In this document: piece by piece, positions 1-6,857 of the stretch
How positions within the stretch are numbered: position 1 is the stretch's first letter
How the letters are laid out: each line of letters starts with the position of its first letter
Source: JBEKDJ01 sp050014415
Lineage (GTDB): Bacteria > Desulfobacterota > BSN033 > UBA1163
Assembly (NCBI GenBank): GCA_050014415.1
Contig: JBEKDJ010000388.1
Location: 1 to 7,013 of the forward strand
Reading direction: 5' to 3'
DNA length: 7,013 bases
Notes under the pieces: generated by a model
Database searches by the model: none
Told to the model about the DNA's origin: nothing
The model's input: the letters and a program-made list of their open reading frames with translations, nothing else
Made by a program: the position numbers and the translations under genes

Positions 1-14
1 TTGCACCTTCCAGA

Positions 15-947
15 TTATTGCTGGAGAAACAAAAACTCAATGGGTATCCCGTCTGGGTCTTTGCCATACAGAAACTCGCCCGGATGATCCGGGATACCCC
101 CCTCCATTCTCTTGGGTGCGCAAAGAAACTCTATGCCCAGCTTTTCTCCATGGGCTTCAACCTCGCGGATATCATCGCAATTGAAGCAGACCTGCAGATA
201 GCCGTAATCCCCCCACATGGCAGAGAAAGGAATCGATCTTCCACGCGGTTTGAGGACCTCGAAAAGCTCTATCATGCCGTCGCCTTTGCTGGCTGCTGCG
301 AGGAGGCAGGAGCGAACCCTTGTGTCCTCACCTCCGGAAACCTCATCAACCAGTCCAGAAAAACTCTCATGGCTATTCATGATCACGGCATGCAAACCCA
401 GTTTCTTCTGATAAAAAGACATCGAGCGCTCCAGGTTAGTCACGCTTATTCCTATCCAGCGGGCGCCTCCGAATCCGTCCTTTACCTCCACGTTTGTCAT
501 GGAAACAAGCTCTACAAGGTTTCCATCCGGGTCTCTGCAGTAGACAAAGGAATAATCACCCCATCCCGTGATCGCCGCCAGCTTCGGCCTGCAACAGAAA
601 TCCACTTTCCCCTTCAGCTCTTCGTAGGACGCTCTTGCATCGGATACGGCAACCGTAATCTTGGCAACCCCGATATCGCCGTATCTAAAGTCCTTGCGGA
701 TAGCCCGTGGAACAGGGGTCGTCATCTGGATCAGCTCAATCAATATCCCCCCTGCTTTTTGCTTGAGTATAACGCCACCGAATACCACGTGCGGAGCCCG
801 TACCACTTCGGACATCAGTTCCTGCTCTGACTGATCGAATTCGGCAAATACCTCAGTGTACCCTAGGACATCCCGGTAGAAGGACTTCATTGTCTCAAGG
901 TTCTTCACTCCAATCGCAACATGATGGACGCCCGATACTCTACTCAT
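15..947 (-). CDS. Two-domain VOC (glyoxalase/dioxygenase superfamily) protein
   Basis: The 310-residue protein holds two tandem vicinal-oxygen-chelate domains, about residues 5-152 and 158-310. Both show the family pattern: a first strand followed by NLE.(S/M).(S/K)FY and LG (residues 16-30 and 171-185), and a DPDG turn before the last strand (139-142 and 297-300). Domain 1 keeps plausible metal ligands: H8/H9 in HHVAIGV, E71 in LIELIQ and E146 in LVELVS. The second-module His is replaced near K96. Domain 2 has lost the first His (ARWIGISV) but keeps E227 and E304, so domain 1 is the likelier active site. Family members include methylmalonyl-CoA epimerases, glyoxalases and extradiol dioxygenases; the reaction here cannot be fixed. 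No signal peptide is seen, so it is probably cytosolic. An in-frame GTG at 959 is possible, but the ATG at 947 has a well spaced GAGG and is preferred. It lies 44 bp after the flavoprotein gene, probably in the same transcript. Confidence 0.88.
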   Translation of the reverse strand: MSRVSGVHHVAIGVKNLETMKSFYRDVLGYTEVFAEFDQSEQELMSEVVRAPHVVFGGVILKQKAGGILIELIQMTTPVPRAIRKDFRYGDIGVAKITVAVSDARASYEELKGKVDFCCRPKLAAITGWGDYSFVYCRDPDGNLVELVSMTNVEVKDGFGGARWIGISVTNLERSMSFYQKKLGLHAVIMNSHESFSGLVDEVSGGEDTRVRSCLLAAASKGDGMIELFEVLKPRGRSIPFSAMWGDYGYLQVCFNCDDIREVEAHGEKLGIEFLCAPKRMEGGIPDHPGEFLYGKDPDGIPIEFLFLQQ

Positions 948-953
948 CGTAAG

Positions 954-959
954 CCTCAC
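954..959 (-). promoter_or_regulatory. Ribosome binding site that decides the VOC start
   Basis: On the minus strand GTGAGG is followed by six bases (CTTACG) and ATG at 947-945. This supports the ATG over the in-frame GTG at 959-957, which is itself part of this SD and has only an AAGG directly against it. Confidence 0.6.
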
Positions 960-991
960 CCTTCATTGTTCCTGGTTGGACGCTTGATGCT

Positions 992-2486
992 TTATTCGAT
1001 GTACTTCCGCGCATTCCTGCCAGCGATGCGGCCGGAATTTGCGGCAAAGGCTGAGGTTCCACCGCTCATAAATACGTCATAACTGTCTCCGTACATCCCC
1101 CCGGCATCCAGTCCACCGGCATAGAGCCCGGGGATTGGTTCCTCTTCCTTGCCCACCACTTCCATTCTGTAGTTGATCTTGATGCCTCCCAGAGTTCCGA
1201 GGAAAGCCAAGTAGCTTCTTATCGCATAGAATCTCGGTCCTTTCAGCGGTCGGAGGTATTTTGGGTTCTTCGCAAAAAGGTCATCGTGGCCCTTCTCACA
1301 GAAGCTGTTGTATTCGTCGAGAGTGGCCCTGAGGGCTGCGGGATCCATCCCCATTTTCACTGCCAGCTCTTCCAGGGAGTCCGCCGCGAATACGTTGGGA
1401 TTTCTGTTTTCAAGCATTTCCTTCAGCTCCTCATTGAGCTCGAGAAACCTGGTTCCCGGGGGTCTTACCATTCCCATACCCATGATCACCCCCGTGTCCA
1501 TCATATCCCTCTTTGCGGCCTCATCGAAGATGCTATAGCTGTATTTTTCCTTAAGCCTGGCCAATGCATTGCCGTCAAGTGTAAAGTTAGGCGTCATGCT
1601 TTCGTCGCAGTACCGTTCTCCTCTCTGATTTACGTAGAGATTGGGCTGCATGGCAACGCACTCGAGCTGTTGCATGAACTTTACTCCCGGCCCCAAGAGC
1701 GGCCCGACCCTGAGAAGCTGTAGGAGCCCCATCCCTTCCTCAGCCGCACCCACCTCCCAGGCCATGCGAATACCATCTCCCATCTTGTCGACGTTACCCA
1801 ATGGAAAAAGATTGACGTTCAGGTCATAACCCGTGTATTTCTTGATCCACTCGTTGTTGTTTGCGTACCCGCCGGTGCCGATGACAACCGCCTTTGCTGA
1901 AACCTCTATCTCCTCGCCATCGACCTCTGCAACAACACCGGTAATCCTGCCTCTTTCTTTGAGGATCCTCCGGGCGGACGCGGCCAGCCGGATATCGACA
2001 CCCCTTTCCTTGGCTCTGGCAGCGAGAACCCTGATCATAGGCCCTCCTCTTCCATCAGGGGGCCCTTTGAGAACGTGCCAGGTGCGGGGGCTATCGTACC
2101 AGTTGGATTTCGGTCCAATGAATTCAACCCCCTGCTGCTGGAGCCAGGCGATTGTAGCAGCCGATTCATTCACAAAGGCCCTCACCAGACGGGGGTTCGC
2201 GCGCCAATGGCTGTAGTTCATGATGAATTTAAACGCGTCATCCCTGGTGATCCCGATGGAGTCCAGCCGCTGCATGGCGGTTTCGACCCCGAACATCCCT
2301 TCAGGGAAATTCGAGCTTCCCCCAATGCTTCGCATCTTTTCGAAAAGAATGACCCCGGCGCCACCTTCCGCTGCTGTCAAGGCCGCGGATAGACCGGTCA
2401 ATCCAGACCCGATCACGACAATATCCGTTTCTCGTCAATCCAGACCCGATCACGACAATATCCGTTTCTCTTAGCGTCTTGCTCAT
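992..2486 (-). pseudogene. FAD-dependent oxidoreductase, copy 1, frameshifted by a 37 bp tandem duplication
   Basis: This is a flavoprotein of the FAD_binding_2 / fumarate reductase / 3-ketosteroid dehydrogenase superfamily. The ATG at 2486 has a good SD and opens MSKTLRETDIVVIGSGLT, then an exact 37 bp repeat shifts the frame and translation stops near 2301. The remaining frame is open from a GTG at 2416 to a TAA at 992 (474 codons). Removing one repeat gives 485 residues, matching the intact 482-residue paralogue at 5349-6797. In the restored protein the dinucleotide motif is GSGLTG (14-19) with acidic E37. The C-terminus carries GLYAGGLDAGG, YGDSYDVFMSGGTSAF and SGRIAGRNA, the usual second FAD-contacting region. 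No signal peptide, CxxCH haem motif or SdhA-type His-FAD site is visible, so it would be a soluble cytosolic enzyme. A start at GTG 2416 would remove the first beta strand and lacks a good SD. Disruption, a reversible switch or an assembly error are all possible. Confidence 0.85.
2397..2470. repeat. Exact 37 bp tandem direct duplication
   Basis: The unit at 2397-2433 is repeated without a mismatch at 2434-2470, and the bases flanking the two copies differ, so the unit is exactly 37 bp. As 37 is not a multiple of three, it shifts the frame of the flavoprotein gene within the codons for TDIVVIGSGLT. The paralogue at 6797 has a single copy of the equivalent segment. Confidence 0.97.
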
Positions 2487-2492
2487 GGCTTA

Positions 2493-2499
2493 CCTCTTC
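2493..2499 (-). promoter_or_regulatory. Ribosome binding site of flavoprotein copy 1
   Basis: The minus strand reads GAAGAGG, six bases (TAAGCC), then ATG at 2486-2484. This well placed SD marks the ancestral start upstream of the duplication and argues against the internal GTG at 2416 being the native start. Confidence 0.6.
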
Positions 2500-2544
2500 T
2501 CTGCTGGGAACCATTCTTCGTCAGTCATTGAGCGCCTGACTGCA

Positions 2545-2727
2545 TCATACCGACCTTTTCTTCTTACTGTTCCCGCAAAGCCTGTATTCTAACTGCCACA
2601 GGACTGCCCGTGGGAATCTATTTGACGTAAGACACAAATTCTCCTCTTTTTCCCTTAAGATCGGAAAGATGTCCTCAAGCGACTCTTGGTGGTTGGTCAT
2701 CAGAGTACAGGCGAACGTACCCGACAT
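2545..2727 (-). CDS. Doubtful 60-codon ORF, possible gene remnant
   Basis: The ORF opens MSGTFACTLMTNHQESLEDI and ends in a lysine-rich tail (GNSKKKRSV). An AGAGGG lies almost against the ATG, too close for a normal SD. It overlaps a second short open frame (2816-2700), consistent with a frameshifted remnant of a longer gene. The pattern of scattered cysteines and LREKEENL vaguely recalls iron-sulfur subunits of HdrC type, but no complete CxxC motif is present, so no function is assigned. It may be noncoding. Confidence 0.18.
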   Translation of the reverse strand: MSGTFACTLMTNHQESLEDIFPILREKEENLCLTSNRFPRAVLWQLEYRLCGNSKKKRSV

Positions 2728-2953
2728 GCCCTCTTAAACCTGATCTTCTCAGAAGCGTTTCTTACGCCAGCCTGCTCATCCGTGCCGGCCGCCTTTGTTG
2801 GTTCCGACGTTATCATCACACCGTCTTAGCCAGCCCCGTGGAAGCTGTCAAGCTGCTTCTTCGGGCCATGCTTGTCTTGCATGAGCTTCTTGAAGGGGTC
2901 ACACCCCGCAGGTCATGATTTGAGCTATCTTGCCCTTCAGACCAGGATCGTTT

Positions 2954-4153
2954 TTATTTGAATGGCAAGAATTCAAACTCTATTTTATCCTTCATAATTC
3001 GGGAAAACGTTATGTCCCTGAGCATCAGACGGTTAATCCCGATCAGCTCCTTTCCGCCAAATCTCCCTTTTCCATAAGGTGTGTCGATACTCGTCATAGT
3101 CTCCAGGGCACTCACCACCTTGTCAGTATCGAAGCTTTGCGCCTTCTCGATGCCCTGCAACATAACCCAGAGGGCTTGTAGCGTAAGGACATGGTCGAAA
3201 TTAAACTGATCCTTGACCTCCTTTTCGACCAGCTTGCGGAACTCTCCTACGATAGGCAGCATCTTGGGACTATAGACGTCCGGTATCGCATGACAAATAT
3301 CGTACGCATATTTTGGATCGATCATCCCCTTGAGCATGTTGGTGTCACCAAAGCCCGCAGAAACTCCGGTTATGGGACCGGTAAAACCGAGCTCCCGAGA
3401 CTGGTTGATAATCCCTTTGGCCCATGGCAATATAGCAAAAATGCATTCGATGGCATCAGGCTTCTGTGCCAGTGCCTTGGTGAGTATCGGGTAGAAGTCT
3501 TCAGTCGGGATTTTGTAAGATTCATTGAACACTACCTCCATCCCACGCCCCTTAATCTCTTTCTCCATCACATCGCTGGCTACCTTGACGCCCGGATCGT
3601 CAGGCTTGATGATAGCAATTCTTTTGACGTGCGGGTAGAGGGTTTTGAGCTTGTTGTAGGCAACGGGGATATCGTATAGAGTCGCCTCTGCACAGAAACT
3701 ATACCGGTTTGGAGGACCGAAGGGTAGCGGATCCGTGCGATTAGGGCATACGCGGAGAACCTTCGCTTCTTCACAGATCGGCGCAATTGCATAATCGTTC
3801 GGCACAAACATCGGGGAGATTACGAATTTGATGTCATCCTGTAGAAGCTTGTTCGCTGCGGACACCGCGCCAGGGGGTGAAGACTGGTCATCCGCAGTCA
3901 CGATCTCGATGTGATACTTTTGGCCTTTGACAGTGATCCCGCCCCTCTGGTTCACCAAATCTGCTGCTGGTTTTGCTGCATCCAGTTCAGACTTAAATGC
4001 CGGCGCCATTGGACCTGTTACAGAACTAATTAAACCGAACTTCACAGTCTTTGCTTGAGCCACCGCTTCTTTGACAAAAGAACACCAAAGAGAAAACACT
4101 GCAAATACCAACACCAAACAAGAAATAACCGATACTGATCTTACTTTTTTCAT
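2954..4153 (-). CDS. ABC transporter periplasmic substrate-binding protein, LivK / Peripla_BP_6 type
   Basis: This 399-residue protein has a typical Sec signal peptide: MKKVR, a hydrophobic core (about residues 7-27) and an A-Q-A cleavage site near residue 34. C24 is preceded by W, so there is no lipobox and the mature protein should be free in the periplasm. The mature N-terminus KTVKFGLISSVTGPMA and the following NQRGGI and ADDQSSPPGAVSAANKLL are characteristic of type I branched-chain amino-acid-like binding proteins. In soil and sediment anaerobes many members bind aromatic or other organic acids rather than amino acids; the ligand here is unknown. The start has a strong SD (GGAGG, five bases, ATG). 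It begins 38 bp after the broken AOR gene. No LivHMFG permease or ATPase genes are in the window, so the membrane partner must be elsewhere or it is an orphan receptor. Length is normal for the family and there are no lesions. Confidence 0.93.
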   Translation of the reverse strand: MKKVRSVSVISCLVLVFAVFSLWCSFVKEAVAQAKTVKFGLISSVTGPMAPAFKSELDAAKPAADLVNQRGGITVKGQKYHIEIVTADDQSSPPGAVSAANKLLQDDIKFVISPMFVPNDYAIAPICEEAKVLRVCPNRTDPLPFGPPNRYSFCAEATLYDIPVAYNKLKTLYPHVKRIAIIKPDDPGVKVASDVMEKEIKGRGMEVVFNESYKIPTEDFYPILTKALAQKPDAIECIFAILPWAKGIINQSRELGFTGPITGVSAGFGDTNMLKGMIDPKYAYDICHAIPDVYSPKMLPIVGEFRKLVEKEVKDQFNFDHVLTLQALWVMLQGIEKAQSFDTDKVVSALETMTSIDTPYGKGRFGGKELIGINRLMLRDITFSRIMKDKIEFEFLPFK

Positions 4154-4191
4154 ATCGTCCTCCTTCTCAAAAGTTTTTTTGAAAAAATAGT

Positions 4192-5166
4192 CTACACCTT
4201 GTTTAGTATAGTTAGGATTTGTTCTCCAATTATTCTATCCTCTCGCACCCAATGTCCACAGGTGATGAAACAGCTTGAGCACGAATACTTCTTCGTCACA
4301 TATTTCTCCAAACTCTCCCAGCCAACCGCCTCCCACTTGGACTCGGGAAAGTCCTCTATGTTATTCCCGGCCCAGTTCTTTATTGGAACGTCATGCATTG
4401 CCATATGGGGCATCATAGCACCCGGTGTTCCGGAACGACTCAGGATCTGGTACATCCCAGAAGGGTTATTCTTCGTCTCCTTCACCAGCTCCTTCATGAT
4501 GTTTTCTACCCTTGCTTTGTCAAAGATTTTGAGCTTATGAGCACCACCGTAGGCAATCGCCTTCAGGTTCTTCGATCCCATTACCCCACCGAGGCCCGAT
4601 CTCCCGGCAGCTCTTCCCTAGTCATTCATGATGGCCCCGATCCGCGATCGCTTCTCTCCGGCGGTACCGATACAGGCAACCTTGAGACGGGCTTTACCAT
4701 TTTCCTGCCTGATCATCTCCCCTGCCTTGACCGTATCAGCACCCCACAAGTGTCGGGCATCCTTGAATTCTACCTTTCCGTCCCTGATCAGGAGATACAC
4801 TGGGTGCTCAGCCCTGCCTTCAAAGAAGACAGCATCGTAACCCGATGCCTTAAAGACGTTCGCAAAATTTCCCCCGCTGTTTGCATCGCCCCAGTATCCC
4901 GTCAAGGGAGACTTGCCCATGACAGTAAAGCGACACGATGACGTCATTCCGGAGAGGGTGAGCGGACCCGTTCCAAAACCCAAGATGTTACCCGGCCCGA
5001 GTGGGTCTGCCTCTGCCTTCATGCGCTCGATTATGATCCATGCACCAACACCGTAGCCGCCTATGAAACTCCTAGCGAGCTCCTCCGAAAGGTCTTCTTC
5101 GTGGATCTTTCGATTAGTCAAATCAACAAAAACCATTTTGCCCATATACCCGTATTCTGTCTTCAT
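4192..5166 (-). pseudogene. Aldehyde:ferredoxin oxidoreductase (tungsten), amber-interrupted and C-terminally truncated
   Basis: The frame starts MKTEYGYMGKMVFVDLTNRK behind AGGAGG-TTCT-ATG. The first 182 residues contain AOR hallmarks: FIGGYGVGAW, the pterin-contacting KSPLTGYWGDANSGGNF, and IGTAGEKRSRIGAIMND. A TAG then interrupts the same frame, followed at once by GRAAGRSGLGGVMGSKNLKA, the normal AOR continuation. The second piece reaches the [4Fe-4S] motif CSSCFITC (C296, C299, C303 counting through the TAG; Pyrococcus AOR has C288, C291, C295). The frame ends at a TAG at 4194-4192 after only 324 positions, whereas AORs have about 600 residues. The fourth cluster ligand and second pterin-binding region are therefore missing. 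Intact relatives oxidise aldehydes to acids with ferredoxin in the cytosol, or run the reverse. Even if the first TAG were read through, the product could not assemble a normal active site. The last residues (IIGEQILTILNK) faintly recall a GERIYNL helix from further downstream in the family, which would fit an internal deletion; this is weak. Confidence 0.88.
4618..4620 (-). other. In-frame TAG codon inside the AOR gene
   Basis: The minus strand reads ATC ATG AAT GAC TAG GGA AGA GCT GCC GGG: IMND-stop-GRAAG. Both sides are conserved AOR sequence in one frame with no indel, so this is a point nonsense change or a recoded amber codon. Nothing else in the window indicates pyrrolysine use. Confidence 0.85.
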
Positions 5167-5170
5167 AGAA

Positions 5171-5210
5171 CCTCCTGGTATAATCCCCAGGTAAAGTTAT
5201 TCATTATACC
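5171..5210 (-). promoter_or_regulatory. AOR leader: inverted repeat, -10-like box and SD-overlapping hairpin
   Basis: An 8 bp perfect inverted repeat GGTATAAT/ATTATACC occupies 5203-5210 and 5177-5184 (18 bp spacer). The upstream arm contains a perfect TATAAT (5203-5208), but no good -35 hexamer lies 16-18 bp upstream. A second hairpin, CCTGG (5191-5187) with CCAGG (5178-5174), would pair over three bases of the AGGAGG SD at 5176-5171. The two pairings share bases 5177-5178, so they are mutually exclusive. This could be an operator or a translational switch, or chance. Confidence 0.3.
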
Positions 5211-5227
5211 TGATTACTAAGATTATT

Positions 5228-5296
5228 TTAGATTACAGAGATAAAATCGGGGTCCGAATTCTCCCTTACGACAGGGATGCTTACCACGTATTTCAT
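5228..5296 (-). CDS. Doubtful 22-codon ORF in the flavoprotein-AOR spacer
   Basis: The peptide begins MKYVVSIPVVRENSDPDF and ends at a TAA. Upstream is only GCGGAAAAAAATAT, a poor SD. Its composition is protein-like, so it may be a tiny gene remnant, but nothing supports function and it may be noncoding. Confidence 0.12.
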   Translation of the reverse strand: MKYVVSIPVVRENSDPDFISVI

Positions 5297-5338
5297 ATAT
5301 TTTTTTCCGCTATGTCCGTTTATCCTCCCGTTTGACCA

Positions 5339-5362
5339 ATATAGGCAGCTACCTGCCAATAT
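5339..5362 (-). terminator. Stem-loop spanning the stop codon of flavoprotein copy 2
   Basis: GGCAG-GTAG-CTGCC forms a 5 bp stem, extended by a further ATAT/ATAT pairing beyond one T-T mismatch. The TAG stop codon lies in the loop. No T-tract follows on the minus strand, so it is not a standard intrinsic terminator; mRNA 3'-end protection or partial attenuation before the AOR gene is more likely. Confidence 0.3.
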
Positions 5363-6797
5363 ATCTCAAGGCGTTCCTGCCTGCAATGCGACCGGAATTC
5401 ACGGCAAAGCCTGAAGATAGACCCGAAGAATCGTGGATGCAGTAACTATCACCGTACATCCCGCCGGCATCAAATCCACCGGCGTAGAGACCGGGAATAA
5501 TTCTGTCTTTCTTATCCACGACCTCCATATTGTGATTGATCTTGATCCCTCCAAGGGTTCCTAAATAGATGGTGCGGGCCTTGACGGCATAAAATTTCGG
5601 CCCCCTGAGCGGCCTTAAGTATTTTGGATTCTTTGCAAACAGATCATCATGGCCTTTATCACAGAATCTGTTATATTCGCCAACAGTGGCCTTCAGGACT
5701 ACCGGATCTATCCCCATCTTCCTTGCCATCTCTTCTATGGAATTTGCCACGAATAGCTCCGTGGTCCCCCTTTCAAGGGCAGCGTGCAGCTCCTTGTCGA
5801 AGTTCACAGGCCGTGTACCGGGAAGATTGTCCTCTCCCACACCCCTCTCAATGCCTTTATCAAGAATGAGTTGCTTGATAGAATCATCGAACAGGCTGTA
5901 GGTGTAACCTTCCTTGTGTCGCGCGTTCGCATTGCCTGCGGAGGTTTCGGAAAATGCTATGCTTTCATCGCAAAACCTTTCTCCGCTCTGATTGATCCAT
6001 AGATCGGGTTGGGCAGGGATGAATTCGAGCTGGCCCATCATGGGAAACTCAGGCCCCACAGGACCGACACGGTACATCTCCAGGACACCGAGACCCTCCT
6101 CGGCCGCGCCAATTTCCCACGCCATGCGAATACCATCTCCCATCTTGTCGACGTTACCCACGGGAATCACATTTACCCCAAGGTCAAATCCTGAATATTT
6201 CTTGATCCATTCTTTGTTGTTTGCATATCCGCCGCTGGCGACGACAACCATGCTGGCAGCCACCTCGGTGGGCTGCTTGTTTTCCTTCACGATGACACCC
6301 GCAATTCGATCGCCTCTTTTCAGGATCTTCCTTACCGGCGTTTCAGTTCTTAGATTAACCCCTTTTTCTTTTGCCTTCTCACTGAGCGCTTTCACTACCG
6401 CTGCCCCTTGCCCTTTGACGACATGATAAGTCATAGGCGCTTCGGGGAAATTGATCCTGGCGTCAGTAAAGTCAACGCCTTGCTGCTGCAACCAGGTAAT
6501 AGTGGCTCCAGATTCATTGACAATGGCTTTCACGAGACGCGGGTTCGCGCGCCAATGGCTATACTCCATGATGTTCTTGAACGCCTGATCCCGACTGTAG
6601 GTAATGTACCTTTCCCGCTGCATCTCACTTTCTACTGCGAATATTCCGTAGAAAAAGTTCGAGCTTCCGCCCAGGGAGCGCTGCTTTTCAAAAACAATGA
6701 CCTTCGCGCCACCTTCGGCTGCAGTGAGCGCTGCAACCAGGCCCGTAACACCGGAGCCAATCACGACGAGATCGACTTCTTTACGTGTTTCAATCAT
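5349..6797 (-). CDS. FAD-dependent oxidoreductase, copy 2 (fumarate reductase / ketosteroid dehydrogenase superfamily)
   Basis: This intact 482-residue FAD_binding_2 flavoprotein has the N-terminal Rossmann motif VVIGSGVTG (GxGxxG at 14-19) with E37 ending the second strand (VIVFEK). LGGSSNF follows where SdhA-type enzymes have their covalent FAD His, so FAD is probably noncovalent. The middle, about residues 245-380, is the cap domain. The C-terminal GLYAGGFDAGG, YGDSY and SGRIAGRNA complete the FAD site. The IHP segment that carries an active-site His in true fumarate reductases is replaced by LEFIPAQPDLWINQSGERF, so fumarate is an unlikely substrate. No signal peptide or CxxCH motif separates it from periplasmic flavocytochromes; it should be cytosolic. 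The start has AGGAGG, six bases, ATG. It is a close paralogue of the broken gene at 992-2486, sharing GHDDLFAKNPKYLRPL and many other blocks. It likely catalyses oxidation or reduction of a C-C bond next to a carbonyl, but the substrate is unknown. Confidence 0.93.
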   Translation of the reverse strand: MIETRKEVDLVVIGSGVTGLVAALTAAEGGAKVIVFEKQRSLGGSSNFFYGIFAVESEMQRERYITYSRDQAFKNIMEYSHWRANPRLVKAIVNESGATITWLQQQGVDFTDARINFPEAPMTYHVVKGQGAAVVKALSEKAKEKGVNLRTETPVRKILKRGDRIAGVIVKENKQPTEVAASMVVVASGGYANNKEWIKKYSGFDLGVNVIPVGNVDKMGDGIRMAWEIGAAEEGLGVLEMYRVGPVGPEFPMMGQLEFIPAQPDLWINQSGERFCDESIAFSETSAGNANARHKEGYTYSLFDDSIKQLILDKGIERGVGEDNLPGTRPVNFDKELHAALERGTTELFVANSIEEMARKMGIDPVVLKATVGEYNRFCDKGHDDLFAKNPKYLRPLRGPKFYAVKARTIYLGTLGGIKINHNMEVVDKKDRIIPGLYAGGFDAGGMYGDSYCIHDSSGLSSGFAVNSGRIAGRNALRYIGR

Positions 6798-6828
6798 TAG
6801 TTTCCTCCTGGATCGATTGTTTCATCTA

Positions 6829-6857
6829 ATAATAAAATCGTTTATGAAATCAGTTAA
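6829..6857 (-). promoter_or_regulatory. Candidate sigma-70 promoter before flavoprotein copy 2
   Basis: On the minus strand TTAACT (6857-6852, 4/6 to TTGACA) and TATTAT (6834-6829, 5/6 to TATAAT) are separated by exactly 17 bp in an AT-rich stretch, about 32 bp before the start codon. The -35 box overlaps the stop of the preceding 21-codon ORF. Confidence 0.4.

Larger units (their letters stand above)
2487..2953. other. 467 bp gap with weak coding traces
   Basis: No confident gene lies between the substrate-binding protein and flavoprotein copy 1. On the minus strand there are short protein-like open pieces in different frames: 2900-2826 (includes CDPFKKLMQDKHGPKK just before, ends at TAA), 2816-2700 (38 codons, begins MITSEPTKAAG) and 2727-2545 (60 codons). 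None has a proper SD. The switch between frames and the lysine/aspartate-rich composition suggest a decayed gene, but I cannot name it. A small GGGG-TGTGA-CCCC hairpin at about 2895-2910 lacks a T-tract, so it is not called a terminator. No clear promoter for flavoprotein copy 1 was seen. Confidence 0.4.

Noticed and set aside
18..830. Long plus-strand open frame (270 codons)
   Set aside because: It lies antisense to the VOC gene, whose two-domain motifs are clear; there is no SD and no recognisable protein family.
2397..2470. CRISPR-like repeat
   Set aside because: The two 37 bp copies are directly adjacent with no spacer and lie inside coding sequence; this is a tandem duplication.
2301..2486. 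61-codon minus-strand ORF as a separate small gene
   Set aside because: Its first 18 residues are the true N-terminus of flavoprotein copy 1; the rest is out-of-frame translation of the same gene after the 37 bp duplication.
2895..2910. Intrinsic terminator after the binding-protein gene
   Set aside because: Only a 4 bp GGGG/CCCC stem without a following T-tract.
4192..4581. 129-codon ORF as an independent gene
   Set aside because: It is the same frame as the AOR start at 5166, and conserved AOR sequence continues directly through the TAG, so it is the second half of one broken gene.
4618..4620. Pyrrolysine-encoding amber codon
   Set aside because: No pyl genes are visible, the AOR family does not use pyrrolysine as far as I know, and the gene is truncated anyway.
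4393..4941. Plus-strand 182-codon ORF
   Set aside because: It is antisense to the AOR gene across its TAG, with no SD and no domain signature; a shadow frame.
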